Origin: Marinilabiliaceae bacterium JC017
GTDB lineage: Bacteria; Bacteroidota; Bacteroidia; Bacteroidales; Marinilabiliaceae
Reading direction: 5' to 3'
Length of the DNA: 64,000 nt
Assembly (NCBI GenBank): GCA_004296775.1
Contig: RHGE01000012.1
Coordinates: 1-64,000 of the forward strand
Numbering within the stretch: the first letter of the stretch is position 1; each line of letters starts with the position of its first letter. The notes under the pieces are model-generated. The model was given only the letters and a program-made list of their open reading frames with translations. It did no database searches and had not been told where the DNA came from. This document shows, one piece after another, positions 33,129 through 42,822 of this stretch. The translations under genes were made by a program, and so were the position numbers.

Positions 33129-35036
33129 CTAATTACGCCACCAGACAAGTTCTCCTTGTTCATTTTCTCCAATAACCTCATAATCTTCAAGCCAGCGCAA
33201 CACTTTTTCAACTTTTTCCTGCGGTTTTTTAATTTCAATTAACAGCTCGTCCGGCGAAACAGGTTTGGTTTGAAGCAATTGCTGAATAGCCTCACGGATA
33301 ACATCAAATTCATGATCATCGAGTTCCAGTTTTTTAACCTGTAAACAAACGTCACACACCCCGCAAGCTGGCGCATCTGACTCACCAAAATAAGCTATCA
33401 ACATCTTACTGCGACATACATGTCCGGTTGTTGCATAATCAATCACCGACTGCACCCGTCTTTCATACCCCTCCTTTCTCAGCTGATACACCTCTTTACC
33501 AAGAATCAGATGGCGTATTTCTTCCCGCCGGCTGGTATAAACAACCAATGGTGTTTTCTTCCGGGGGATGTACCTGATCACCCGCAAATGATCCATCCGA
33601 TTGAGATAATTATAAATATCCCTTTTCTCTTTTTGCAAACGCGAGGCCAGTAGTTCTTCATCAATGGCCACATATTCGGTAAACACACCGGTATAAGATC
33701 GCAGCAGTAATTTGATAAAGCCATCGAACGATTCATTTCTATCCTGAAAACGAAACAGCTCTTCGCGCTGCATAACAAAGTGCACCCGGGAGGGCAACTC
33801 CAGCTCTTCCGTAAACTCAATATAACCGGCGCGTTGCAGGATTTTAAGACTATTAAATACCGTTAGTATATTAAACTTATAGCCGGCACAAAACCGACCC
33901 ATATCAAAATCATACACCATCCCTTCCCCACTGCCAACGGCTAACTGGAAAAAATTTCCCAAAGCTTCATAAACTCTTTTTATGACATCGGGTTCAGGAA
34001 AAGAAGTGGCAACACTTCTTCGCAACAACGATTTATCGTGGTCGGACCACAGCAACACAGCAAATGCTTTTCGACCATCCCTGCCGGCACGCCCGGCTTC
34101 CTGAAAATAACCTTCCAATGAGTCAGGCGCCCCCATATGTACCACAATTCGCACATCGGGTTTATCAATCCCCATTCCGAAAGCATTGGTACAAACCATA
34201 ACTCGGATACTCCCCTCCGTCCAGGCCTTTTGGCGATGATCCTTGAGTTTCTGATCCAATCCGGCATGGAAATAGCTGGCATTAATCCCTTTCTTTAAAA
34301 GAAAGGCAGCATATTCTTTGGTCTTTTTCCGATTGCGTACATAGACAATGCCACTACCTTTTACATTCGTTAGTATTCTCAATAACTGTTTCTCTTTATC
34401 TTCTGCATACCTCACGACATAAGCCAGGTTTTCACGCACAAAACTTTTTCGAAAAACATGTTTCTCCTTAAACTTTAATTGTGTCTGAATGTCGTCCACC
34501 ACTTCAGGGGTGGCGGTGGCTGTTAAGGCCAAAACCGGCACCTCAGGAATCAGTTCCCGCACTTCGGCGAGTTTTAAATAGGAAGGCCGAAAATCATAAC
34601 CCCACTGTGAGATACAATGCGCCTCATCAACAGCCAAAAGACACACCTCCATTTGCTGGAGTTTACTTTTGAACAAATCCGTCCCCAGGCGTTCGGGTGA
34701 CAGGTAAAGAAATTTATAATCGCCGAAAATACAATTATCCAGGGCGATATTAATCTCGTCGCCCGTTAACCCTGAATGAATGGCCAGGGCTTTTACTCCC
34801 CGTTTTTTCAGGTTTGCTACCTGATCTTTCATAAGGGCAATGAGCGGTGTAACAACAATACACACCCCGGACAGGGCCAGTGCAGGGACCTGAAACGTAA
34901 CAGACTTACCGCCCCCCGTTGGCATCAACCCCAGCGTATCATGTCCCGAAGCGGCCGACTTAATGATATCGAGCTGCAGGGATCGAAACGAGTCGTAACC
35001 CCAATATTCTTTTAATACCTGGTGATAAATATCCAT
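33129..35036 (-). CDS. recQ: RecQ-family ATP-dependent DNA helicase
   Basis: A 635-residue superfamily 2 helicase. Motifs: LQLDIIKSAASGHDTLGLMP with GGGKS (motif I), LLAVDEAHCISQWGYDFRP (motif II, DEAH), ALTATATP (III), VCTNAFGMGIDKPDVR (V) and EAGRAGRDG (VI). The zinc site has four Cys (HVCRSKML, then ACGVCDVC). The C-terminus lacks a recognisable HRDC domain and ends in a short helical winged-helix-like segment. The frame extends to a TTG at 35051, but ATG 35036 (MDIYHQ), with GGGGG about 8 bases before it, is the likely start. It is the first gene of the operon that runs to tex. Confidence 0.95.
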   Translation of the reverse strand: MDIYHQVLKEYWGYDSFRSLQLDIIKSAASGHDTLGLMPTGGGKSVTFQVPALALSGVCIVVTPLIALMKDQVANLKKRGVKALAIHSGLTGDEINIALDNCIFGDYKFLYLSPERLGTDLFKSKLQQMEVCLLAVDEAHCISQWGYDFRPSYLKLAEVRELIPEVPVLALTATATPEVVDDIQTQLKFKEKHVFRKSFVRENLAYVVRYAEDKEKQLLRILTNVKGSGIVYVRNRKKTKEYAAFLLKKGINASYFHAGLDQKLKDHRQKAWTEGSIRVMVCTNAFGMGIDKPDVRIVVHMGAPDSLEGYFQEAGRAGRDGRKAFAVLLWSDHDKSLLRRSVATSFPEPDVIKRVYEALGNFFQLAVGSGEGMVYDFDMGRFCAGYKFNILTVFNSLKILQRAGYIEFTEELELPSRVHFVMQREELFRFQDRNESFDGFIKLLLRSYTGVFTEYVAIDEELLASRLQKEKRDIYNYLNRMDHLRVIRYIPRKKTPLVVYTSRREEIRHLILGKEVYQLRKEGYERRVQSVIDYATTGHVCRSKMLIAYFGESDAPACGVCDVCLQVKKLELDDHEFDVIREAIQQLLQTKPVSPDELLIEIKKPQEKVEKVLRWLEDYEVIGENEQGELVWWRN

Positions 35037-35276
35037 ATGTCCCCCTGACAAATTATCTTATTTCTAGCGCCGCAAAAATACAAAATAGTTATGGCATTAA
35101 TTTGACTGAAATTTTTCTTTAAAACTCCCCACGGAATACATTTGAACACAGAAAAAGAAAGCCCATCACCCGCTCCGTCCTTGTTTTATAAAGTCCATTA
35201 CCATCACAAAAACAGCAGGTTTATCACCAAAAAACTACCCCTGAGAAAAAAAAGTTTTATAAATGCCATTTTTTAT

Positions 35277-35284
35277 TATTTTTG
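35277..35284 (+). promoter_or_regulatory. Candidate -7 box for guaB
   Basis: TATTTTTG matches TAnnTTTG. GTTTT, 19 bases upstream (35254-35258), is a possible -33 element. The box lies 35 bases before the guaB ATG at 35319. Confidence 0.5.
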
Positions 35285-35318
35285 CCAAAATTTTTTTAAT
35301 TCCAAAAATCAACACTCC

Positions 35319-36788
35319 ATGTCATTTATTGAGGATAAAATTGTATCAGACGGATTGACATTTGATGATGTTTTGCTCATTCCTGCCTATTCCCAGGTAT
35401 TACCAAGGGATGTAAAATTGACCACCCGGTTTACCCGGAACATTGAACTAAACACCCCCATTGTATCGGCCGCCATGGATACTGTTACCGAAGCCCGCCT
35501 GGCTATTGCCATTGCACGAGAAGGCGGTATAGGTGTTATCCACAAAAACATGACTATTGAACAACAGGCCAAACAAGTGGAGATTGTGAAACGCGCCGAA
35601 AACGGCATGATCTACGATCCCATTACCATTCTTAAAGGCAGCACGGTAGAAGACGCCCTTCAGCTCATGAAAGAGTACAAAATCGGCGGTATTCCGGTGG
35701 TTGATCAAGGAGGATATCTGGAAGGCATCGTTACCAACCGCGACCTGCGTTTCGAGCACAACATGGGCAAAAAGATCGATAAAGTAATGACCAGCGAAAA
35801 CCTGGTGACTACCAATCAAACCACTGATCTTGAAAGTGCGGCCGCCATTCTTCAGGAGTATAAAATAGAAAAACTACCGGTAGTAGATAATGACAATAAA
35901 CTGGTAGGTTTAGTTACCTATAAAGATATTACCAAGGCCAAGGACAAACCCCTTGCCTGCAAAGACGCCAAAGGTCGGTTAAGAGTAGCCGCCGGAGTAG
36001 GCGTTACTTTCAACACTTTTGAACGCATTGATGCCTTGGTAAAAGCCAATGTGGATGCCATCGTTATTGATACTGCACACGGACACAGCCAGGGCGTACT
36101 GGACACCTTGAAAAAAACCAAGGAACTGTACCCCGAATTAGAGGTCATTGTGGGCAACATTGCCACGGCAGATGCCGCCCTGGCTCTTGTGAAAGCAGGC
36201 GCTGACGGCGTAAAAGTAGGTATCGGCCCCGGCTCAATTTGTACCACCCGGGTAATTGCAGGTGTTGGCGTACCTCAGCTATCAGCTATTTATGATGTGG
36301 CTAGCGCGCTAAAAAATACCGGTGTCCCACTGATTGCTGATGGAGGCATCCGTTATTCAGGCGATATTGTAAAAGCCATTGCTGCCGGTGCCCACTCCAT
36401 TATGGCAGGCGGTTTATTTGCCGGCGTGGAAGAGTCTCCGGGCGAAACCATCATTTATAACGGTCGTAAATTTAAATCATACCGTGGAATGGGATCCCTT
36501 GAAGCCATGCAAAAAGGCTCCAAAGACCGTTATTTCCAGGATGTAGAAGATGACATTAAAAAACTGGTACCGGAAGGCATTGCAGCCCGAGTGGCTTACA
36601 AAGGCTCCCTACTGGAAGTCATTTACCAATTGGTGGGTGGGTTACGTGCCGGAATGGGCTATTGCGGTGCGGCCAACATTGAAGATTTACACAAAGCTAA
36701 ATTTACCCGTATTACCAATGCCGGTATTTCAGAGAGTCACCCCCATGATGTAACCATCACGCGGGAAGCACCTAATTACTCCAGATAA
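35319..36788 (+). CDS. guaB: IMP dehydrogenase
   Basis: A 489-residue enzyme that oxidises IMP to XMP in GMP synthesis. Signs are the N-terminal [18 protein letters not shown], two CBS domains ([20 protein letters not shown] and [20 protein letters not shown]), DTAHGHS, the catalytic Cys loop in [31 protein letters not shown], and the flap [10 protein letters not shown]. The frame extends 59 codons further upstream to a TTG, but that extension is Lys/Asn-rich, unlike the family, and contains the predicted promoter. ATG at 35319 gives the usual length of about 490. Followed by a clear terminator. Confidence 0.98.
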   Translation: MSFIEDKIVSDGLTFDDVLLIPAYSQVLPRDVKLTTRFTRNIELNTPIVSAAMDTVTEARLAIAIAREGGIGVIHKNMTIEQQAKQVEIVKRAENGMIYDPITILKGSTVEDALQLMKEYKIGGIPVVDQGGYLEGIVTNRDLRFEHNMGKKIDKVMTSENLVTTNQTTDLESAAAILQEYKIEKLPVVDNDNKLVGLVTYKDITKAKDKPLACKDAKGRLRVAAGVGVTFNTFERIDALVKANVDAIVIDTAHGHSQGVLDTLKKTKELYPELEVIVGNIATADAALALVKAGADGVKVGIGPGSICTTRVIAGVGVPQLSAIYDVASALKNTGVPLIADGGIRYSGDIVKAIAAGAHSIMAGGLFAGVEESPGETIIYNGRKFKSYRGMGSLEAMQKGSKDRYFQDVEDDIKKLVPEGIAARVAYKGSLLEVIYQLVGGLRAGMGYCGAANIEDLHKAKFTRITNAGISESHPHDVTITREAPNYSR

Positions 36789-36812
36789 TCATTTAGATTA
36801 ACACAATATATA

Positions 36813-36846
36813 AGCGGCTGTCTCAAAGGAGATGGCCGCTTTTTTC
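36813..36846 (+). terminator. Rho-independent terminator of guaB
   Basis: AGCGGC at 36813-36818 pairs with GCCGCT at 36835-36840, with additional TCTC/GAGA pairing in the loop, followed by a run of six T. It lies 25 bases after the guaB stop codon. Confidence 0.9.
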
Positions 36847-36864
36847 ATAGGTCATCATACCAAA

Positions 36865-36997
36865 TAGATTGTTAGAATTTAGATAATAGAGATTAGACTG
36901 ATTTACATTTCCCACTTTTTTTAGACCATTAACCACTTTATATATTGGATATAAACTGTTTTTTCAATTACTCACAAAAGTTTAACGAACTATTGTA
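36865..36997 (+). repeat. Dispersed repeat family A, copy
   Basis: TAGATTGTTAGAATTTAGAT, then TTAGACCATTAACC, TTTTTCAATTACTCACAAAA and GAACTATTGTATACC. It parallels 2341-2452 and is directly joined to a family B fragment at 37001. Confidence 0.6.
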
Positions 36998-37081
36998 TAC
37001 CGAACCTGGATAAGACGGAAATATCCTTAGATATTAGTAGAGGGCAAGTTTTAAGTATCAAGAGATGCAAGAAAAAACACT

Positions 37082-37398
37082 CAAGAGCTCCGAAAAATCA
37101 GCCAAGAGCTTCAGAAATCACTCAAGAACACTAAAAAAGCATCCAAGAGCTCCGAAAAATGACTCAAGAGCTCCAGAAAATCATCCAAGAGCTCCAGAAA
37201 TCACTCAAGAACACTAAAAAAGCATCCAAGGGCTCGGGAAAATGACTCAAGCGCATCAGAAAATCATCCAAGAGCTTCAGAAATCACTCAAGAACATTAA
37301 AAAACCATTCAAGAGCTCAGGGAAATGACTCAAGGGCTTCAGAAATCACTCAAGGGCTCCAGAAATCACTAAAGAGCTCCAGAAATCATCCAAGAGCA
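37082..37398. repeat. 20-21-bp tandem array with higher-order 83-bp unit
   Basis: About sixteen units of 20 or 21 bases, each beginning near CAAGAGCTC or CAAGAACACT. Four unit types follow one another in a fixed order (TCCGAAAAATGACT, TCCAGAAAATCATC, TCCAGAAATCACT, and the CAAGAACACTAAAAAAGCAT type), and this block of about 83 bases repeats more than three times with drift. No long reading frame crosses it. It lies about 120 bases upstream of the PPIase operon. Purpose unknown. Confidence 0.88.
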
Positions 37399-37481
37399 GC
37401 CACAGAACGAGAATTAAATGTTAAAATTTATTACAGAAATCGCATTTCTCACACAATAACTACTTTTAACCCCCCGTTAAC

Positions 37482-37489
37482 TAACTTTG
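37482..37489 (+). promoter_or_regulatory. Candidate -7 box for the PPIase operon
   Basis: TAACTTTG fits TAnnTTTG and lies 32 bases before the ATG at 37522. No clear -33 TTTG is present at the expected spacing. Confidence 0.4.
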
Positions 37490-37521
37490 AAATTACTCAG
37501 AAACCAAAAGAAACAGACACA

Positions 37522-39459
37522 ATGAAATTCCCAAAAACCTTTCACTACTTATCTCTATTATTACTACTGACTATCTCACCGGTGATTGCCCAGGAAAACA
37601 ACCAACCTCTTTTAACCATCGGGGATCAACAGTACACAACAGACGAATTCGAATACATTTATAACAAAAACAACCGTCAAACCGACAAAGCACTCTCTAA
37701 AGAGGAATACCTCGACCTTTTTGTCAAATACAAACTAAAAGTAACTGCCGCCATATCCGAAGGCTATGACACGTTACCCTCTTTTATCAATGAGTTTAAC
37801 CACTATCGGGACGAACTGGCCAAACCCTACCTGACAGATAAGAAAACAACCGACAAACTGGTACAGGAAGCCTACTCCAGATTAAACCAGGAGGTCGATG
37901 CCAGTCATATCCTGATCAGGGTTAGCCCCAATGCCACACCAGCAGACACCCTAACAGCTTATAATAAAATCAGAGATCTCCGGCAAAAAATTCAGCAGGG
38001 CGCTGATTTTGCCCAAATAGCCCAAACCTATTCGGAAGATCCGTCAGCCCGCTCCAACAAGGGCCGACTGGGTTTTTTCACCGGTTTTCAAATGGTCTAT
38101 TCTTTCGAATCTGCCGCCTTTAACACACCTGCCGGAAAGGTATCGCCAATTATCCGCACCCGTTTCGGTTACCACCTTGTGAAAGTACACAACAAACGTC
38201 CGGCCCGGGGAGAAGTTAAGGTAGCCCACATCATGAAGGCATTTCCCCAAAATGCATCTCAGGAAATCAAAGACAAAGCAAAAAATGAAATAAACAGCCT
38301 TTACCAAAGGCTTCAAGACGGAGAAAATTTTAAAACATTGGCCCAACAATATTCCGATGATAAAAACAGTGCTGTAAAGGGTGGTGAACTCCCATGGTTC
38401 GGCCTTGGCCGTATGGTGCCCGCTTTTTCCGATGCTGCCTTTTCTCTGACTACAAACGACTCATTTGGCAGTCCCATCCAAACGCCTTTTGGCTGGCACA
38501 TTATTTACCGCATTAACCATCGGGGCATCAAACCCCTGGAAGAGATAAAAGACGAAATCCTTCAAAAAATACAAAATGATGAAAGAGCACTGAGCGGCAC
38601 CACCGTCACCGTAAAACGCCTAAAAGACGAATACCATTTTACGGAATCTACCGCCAATGCGAATACCATCAAAGACCATTTAGCCAAAAGCTCAGAATTA
38701 AACCGCGAGGTGCTTGATGACCTGGAGCAACAAAACCTTCCTCTCATGGAATTTGCACACAACCAATACACCACGGCTGATTTTTCCCGCTTTCTATCCA
38801 AGAGAAATTACACCAACCAAACAAACCCGGTACAAATAGAAAAAATCTATCAACACTTCATCGAAACCACTGTTCTTGACTACGAAAAACAACACCTTGA
38901 AGAGAAATACCCGGAATTTAGATTCCTGATGAATGAATATCACGATGGCCTTTTAATCTTTGAAATCAGCCAAAAAGAGATATGGACCAAAGCTACTTCA
39001 GACTCTCTCGGACTCACCGCTTATTACGAGGCAAACAAGAACAAGTACCTGTCCACAGAATCGTTTGAAGGCACCATCTATTATTGTGGTGACAAAAAAA
39101 CATTGAAAAAAGTAAAAAAACTGGTTAAAAAATCACCCGAACTCACGTGTGACTCCTTGCAACACATGAATAACAACCTATTTTGTGAGAAAAACACTTT
39201 CAAAAAAGGCACAACAGCGCTGCATGACAAAATTCTCTGGAAAATTAAAACAAATGAGACATTAACCTATCCTCATGACTTTTCAAATGTGTTTTATACA
39301 GGTAAATTTGTAAAACCTTTCATCATACCTTTAAACAATACCAAAGGCCAAGTCATTTCTGATTATCAACAACATTTGGAAGAGAAGTGGATCGAAATGC
39401 TGAAAGATAAATTTCATCCGGTAGTTAAAGATTTTGCAATAGAAACAACAAACCTTTAA
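37522..39459 (+). CDS. Periplasmic PpiC-type peptidyl-prolyl isomerase
   Basis: A 645-residue exported folding factor. A signal peptide (residues 1-23, ending near VIAQ) is followed by a SurA_N-like helical segment, then two parvulin (PpiC) domains: DASHILIRVSPNATPADTLT with YSEDPSARSNKGRLGFFTG, and KVAHIMKAFPQN with YSDDKNSAVKGGELPWFGLG. The C-terminal 250 residues resemble the chaperone parts of SurA-like proteins. It probably helps outer-membrane proteins to fold. It is the first of five rightward genes; the next lies 45 bases on. Confidence 0.92.
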   Translation: MKFPKTFHYLSLLLLLTISPVIAQENNQPLLTIGDQQYTTDEFEYIYNKNNRQTDKALSKEEYLDLFVKYKLKVTAAISEGYDTLPSFINEFNHYRDELAKPYLTDKKTTDKLVQEAYSRLNQEVDASHILIRVSPNATPADTLTAYNKIRDLRQKIQQGADFAQIAQTYSEDPSARSNKGRLGFFTGFQMVYSFESAAFNTPAGKVSPIIRTRFGYHLVKVHNKRPARGEVKVAHIMKAFPQNASQEIKDKAKNEINSLYQRLQDGENFKTLAQQYSDDKNSAVKGGELPWFGLGRMVPAFSDAAFSLTTNDSFGSPIQTPFGWHIIYRINHRGIKPLEEIKDEILQKIQNDERALSGTTVTVKRLKDEYHFTESTANANTIKDHLAKSSELNREVLDDLEQQNLPLMEFAHNQYTTADFSRFLSKRNYTNQTNPVQIEKIYQHFIETTVLDYEKQHLEEKYPEFRFLMNEYHDGLLIFEISQKEIWTKATSDSLGLTAYYEANKNKYLSTESFEGTIYYCGDKKTLKKVKKLVKKSPELTCDSLQHMNNNLFCEKNTFKKGTTALHDKILWKIKTNETLTYPHDFSNVFYTGKFVKPFIIPLNNTKGQVISDYQQHLEEKWIEMLKDKFHPVVKDFAIETTNL

Positions 39460-39504
39460 TTTTGCCGGCCTTGAAATATTCAGTTCATAAAAAAACAAAC
39501 ACTT

Positions 39505-40365
39505 ATGAAATTTGGCTTTGTCAGTTTAGTATTCACCCTCACAATAAGTTTACTGTTTTTTAACAGTTGTAATCCCACTGACCATGATCCGCTATCGGAT
39601 CCTGTGGTACAAGTAGGAGAAAAAACACTGACAAAGGGAAAATTATTCGGGGCCACGCCAGACAACCTCTCTGAACAAGACAGTCTGGCGTTTGCCATGG
39701 AATACATCAACAGGTGGATAAAGGCAGAGCTTATGCTTCAGAAAGCAGAACTCAACCTACCGCCAGAGGAAAAAGATGTGGAGCAATTACTGGAGGAGTA
39801 TCGCCGTTCGTTATTGGTGCATCACTATCAGCAAAAATTATTGAAGCAAAAATACTCGCCATTGATTACAAGTACTGAAATAGAGACCTACTACAATAAC
39901 ATGATCGATAATTTCCAGCTGAACGAACCTATTTTTAAAGGGCTCTACATTGTTGTGTCCAACACGGCACCTAATCTGGATGATCTAAAAAAGTGGTACC
40001 GCTCTGATAATTCAGAAGACTTGGTTAAACTGGAATCATATTGCTATCAGAATGCCAAAAAATACGATGTGTTTTTTGATAACTGGAAATCTTTTGAACA
40101 GATAAACAAGAAACTGCCCAAACCAATCACTAATACTGAAAGGGTTCTGAAAAGCCGTAAATATTACGAAATATCCGATTCCTTGTATCACTATTTCATC
40201 GCAATTAAGGACTATAAATTGATTAACGATACCGCGCCACTTGATTTCGTAGAACAAAAGATTAAAGCCATTTTATTAAATAAAAAGAGACTGGAATTCA
40301 TTGACAAGTTGGAATCAGATCTCTACGAAGAAGGATTGAAGCAGAAAATTATAAAATTCTATTAA
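39505..40365 (+). CDS. SurA-related lipoprotein without a PPIase domain
   Basis: A 286-residue protein with a lipoprotein signal (LLFFNSC, Cys22). The start DPVVQVGEKTLTKGKLFGA and the helical part (AFAMEYINRWIKAELMLQKA, LLVHHYQQKLLKQKYSPLIT) resemble SurA-type chaperone N-domains. A following segment has the right place for a parvulin domain (EPIFKGLYIVVSNTAPNLDD) but the glycine-rich active-site loop is missing. It lies between two complete SurA-like isomerases, so it is likely to be a chaperone paralogue that lost isomerase activity. Function inferred. Confidence 0.75.
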   Translation: MKFGFVSLVFTLTISLLFFNSCNPTDHDPLSDPVVQVGEKTLTKGKLFGATPDNLSEQDSLAFAMEYINRWIKAELMLQKAELNLPPEEKDVEQLLEEYRRSLLVHHYQQKLLKQKYSPLITSTEIETYYNNMIDNFQLNEPIFKGLYIVVSNTAPNLDDLKKWYRSDNSEDLVKLESYCYQNAKKYDVFFDNWKSFEQINKKLPKPITNTERVLKSRKYYEISDSLYHYFIAIKDYKLINDTAPLDFVEQKIKAILLNKKRLEFIDKLESDLYEEGLKQKIIKFY

Positions 40366-40384
40366 TTTTACGAAAAAAAACAGC

Positions 40385-41731
40385 ATGCAGAAGTTATTCG
40401 TATTCAGTTTTTACTTACTCTTTTCGCTATCACTAACGGCACAGACCAATGTCATTGACGAGGTTATTGCTGTAGTTGGTGACAACGCCATTTTGAAATC
40501 AGACATTGAACATCGATATGAACAGGCACTCAGTGAGGGAGCTACCTTTCCCGGTGACATGAAGTGCTATCTATTTGAAGAAATCCTGATCCAAAGCCTG
40601 ATGATCAACCAGGCAGCCCTTGACAGTATTGAGGTCAACCACAATCAAGTGGTCAACCAGGTTGACGGTCGTATCAACTACATCATTCAGCAATTGGGGG
40701 ATAAAGACAAAATGGAGGAATATTTCAACAAATCAATGCTCCAGATTAAACGCGACATGATGGAGATGGTACAAAAACAGATGTTGGCTGATCAAATGAA
40801 GATGGAAATCACCCAGAACCTGGCCGTGACACCATCTGAAATCAAGGCATATTATCGCCGGCTCCCACAAGATAGTCTGCCCATGGTACCAACACAGTAC
40901 GAGCTTCAACAAATTGTTGTGTATCCCAAAGTAGAACAAGAAGAGATTGACCGGGTTAAAAAGCAACTACGCGGATTTCAACGCGAAATTAATGAAGGCC
41001 GTGATTTTGCAACACTGGCCGTATTGTATTCCGAGGATCCCGGTTCAGCCAGCCGTGGTGGTGATCTGGGATGGGCCACCCGCGCCAGCTATGTACCCGA
41101 ATTTGCCAATGTGGCTTTTAACCTTCAGGACAAAAACAAAGTATCTAAAATTGTGGAGACTGAATTTGGCTTCCACATTATCCAGCTCATTGACCGTAAA
41201 GGAGACCGTATTAACGTACGCCATATCCTCATCAGGCCAAAAATATCACAAAATGCAAGGGAAGAATCCCAGAACAGATTGGATACCATTGCCAAATTAA
41301 TAAACGATGACGTAATGCCTTTTAATGAAGCTGCCTTAAGGTTTTCCATGGATAAAGACACCAGATCCAATGGGGGCTTAATGGTTAATCACAAAACCAG
41401 CTCATCCAAATTTGAAATCTCCGACATCCCGGCAGAGATGAATAAAGCTATTCAAGGACTGAAACCAGGAGAGATGACCGCTCCGTTTAGAATGATGGAT
41501 GACAGAAAAGGTAAAGAGACCTACAGAATGGTGTTACTTAAAAAGAAAACAGCGCCTCACAAAGCTAATATTGGAGATGATTACCAGCTCCTGCAATCCA
41601 TGATGGAAAACAAAAAACGACAAGAAGCGTTAAATAAATGGATCAAAGCAAAACAAGGCGAGACTTACATCACCATTGATAAAAACTGGGTGAACTGCGA
41701 TTTTCGATATGAGGGGTGGATTAAGAACTAA
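40385..41731 (+). CDS. SurA-like periplasmic chaperone / isomerase
   Basis: A 448-residue SurA homologue. After a signal peptide (ending near LSLTAQ) it has a SurA N-domain (VIDEVIAVVGDNAILKSDIE) and two parvulin domains (YELQQIVVYPKVEQEEIDRV with YSEDPGSASRGGDLGWATRA; NVRHILIRPKISQNAREESQ with FSMDKDTRSNGGLMVN). SurA escorts unfolded porins across the periplasm to the BAM complex. The gene starts 19 bases after the previous one and ends 5 bases before the next. Confidence 0.94.
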   Translation: MQKLFVFSFYLLFSLSLTAQTNVIDEVIAVVGDNAILKSDIEHRYEQALSEGATFPGDMKCYLFEEILIQSLMINQAALDSIEVNHNQVVNQVDGRINYIIQQLGDKDKMEEYFNKSMLQIKRDMMEMVQKQMLADQMKMEITQNLAVTPSEIKAYYRRLPQDSLPMVPTQYELQQIVVYPKVEQEEIDRVKKQLRGFQREINEGRDFATLAVLYSEDPGSASRGGDLGWATRASYVPEFANVAFNLQDKNKVSKIVETEFGFHIIQLIDRKGDRINVRHILIRPKISQNAREESQNRLDTIAKLINDDVMPFNEAALRFSMDKDTRSNGGLMVNHKTSSSKFEISDIPAEMNKAIQGLKPGEMTAPFRMMDDRKGKETYRMVLLKKKTAPHKANIGDDYQLLQSMMENKKRQEALNKWIKAKQGETYITIDKNWVNCDFRYEGWIKN

Positions 41732-41736
41732 ATCAC

Positions 41737-42708
41737 TTGAGATTTCTGCATGCTAACTTCAAGATAACATTTTTCAGAGCAGGCATAGGGCTATCACTTT
41801 TTATTATAACCCTTTCCTGCTCCAGGGAAATGTATAATATTTCCTGGCAGGGGATTGTGGCCGATGCCGCAACCAAAGCGCCGGTGGTTGGCTGTGATCT
41901 GTATTGCACGTCGTTTTATCAACGTAACATTGATGAATCGGACAAACACCAACAACAATCCATCACCAATTACCACGGACAATTCCTTTTAAACTTTCAG
42001 AAGGGGTACAGGTTAAACGTTACGCTGGAAGCCGATGGCTACTTAAAAACCCACCTAAAATACCCCATGTACAAACTGAAAAAGACCGATACTATTTTCA
42101 TCACCAAAGAACCCGTCCAATCCCGGATAATCCTTTATTTACTACCCGAAAACAAGATGGAAGCTCACACCCCATTCATTCGGGAAAAATGGCAACAACC
42201 TGATTCAATTAAAGCACGAAAAACCAAAAAAGAGTGGTGGGGATATGATTTCATTAACCAAAAAGCAACGAACCTGATTGACAGCACCGACATCTGGCTG
42301 GAGTATAAAAACAAATCATCCAACAATTATGTGTTAAAATCAACTAACCAGGGGGGGATTTTACCCATCTTCAAATCAGAAATACAAACATCCTTTTTAT
42401 TAGAGATGGAAAAGGCCCCGCTCGAGGGCTACCTTGATTCATACAAACCAACGGGAAAAGAAGCCGGATACTTTATCCTCTGCCGTAATGGAAAAACATT
42501 TGTAAAAATGATCCCTGAGGATTACCTGTGCAAGGTAAGTTATCAAACAGACAAAAATGTGATTAATGAAACCGGCATACGATTTAGCTACGCCCTGCAA
42601 AATGACAAACTTCACCCCTACTCTTTTCCTGTGGTTGAGATTAATGATCTTTTAAATCAATCTACAGCAACCTCCTTTTTAGATGGATCCAAAGAAGACA
42701 ATTTTTAA
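41737..42708 (+). CDS. Lipoprotein of unknown function in the SurA operon
   Basis: A 323-residue protein with a lipoprotein signal (SLFIITLSC). The part after it (WQGIVADAATKAPVVGCDLY to LNVTLEADGYLKTHLKYPMY) looks like a carboxypeptidase regulatory-like beta-sandwich; the rest is not recognised. TTG at 41737 is the only start in this open frame that preserves the signal; the first in-frame ATG lies after the lipobox. The start is 5 bases after the surA stop, which supports translational coupling. Placement among folding and LPS-related genes suggests an outer-membrane role (inference). Confidence 0.72.
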   Translation: MRFLHANFKITFFRAGIGLSLFIITLSCSREMYNISWQGIVADAATKAPVVGCDLYCTSFYQRNIDESDKHQQQSITNYHGQFLLNFQKGYRLNVTLEADGYLKTHLKYPMYKLKKTDTIFITKEPVQSRIILYLLPENKMEAHTPFIREKWQQPDSIKARKTKKEWWGYDFINQKATNLIDSTDIWLEYKNKSSNNYVLKSTNQGGILPIFKSEIQTSFLLEMEKAPLEGYLDSYKPTGKEAGYFILCRNGKTFVKMIPEDYLCKVSYQTDKNVINETGIRFSYALQNDKLHPYSFPVVEINDLLNQSTATSFLDGSKEDNF

Positions 42709-42822
42709 CATTTACTCCTCACCTTCCCAAAATATAAAGCAGAAAGTAACCTCCCTGCCCTTAACCTTTTTATTTTATCTCAATATTTAGCAATTTTGCA
42801 GTCAAATTTTCAAAAGCTCTAT

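Larger units (their letters stand above)
36847..37481. repeat. Gene-free stretch with repeat families A and B and a tandem array
   Basis: The gap between guaB and the PPIase operon. Family A lies at 36865-36997 and is followed at once by a family B fragment (37001-37040, ACCTGGATAAGACGGAAATA). A tandem array at 37082-37398 then fills most of the remainder. No gene is visible. Confidence 0.55.

Noticed and set aside
35142-35318. N-terminal extension of IMP dehydrogenase
   Set aside because: The extension would begin with TTG, is unlike the family, and contains the predicted promoter. ATG 35319 gives normal length.
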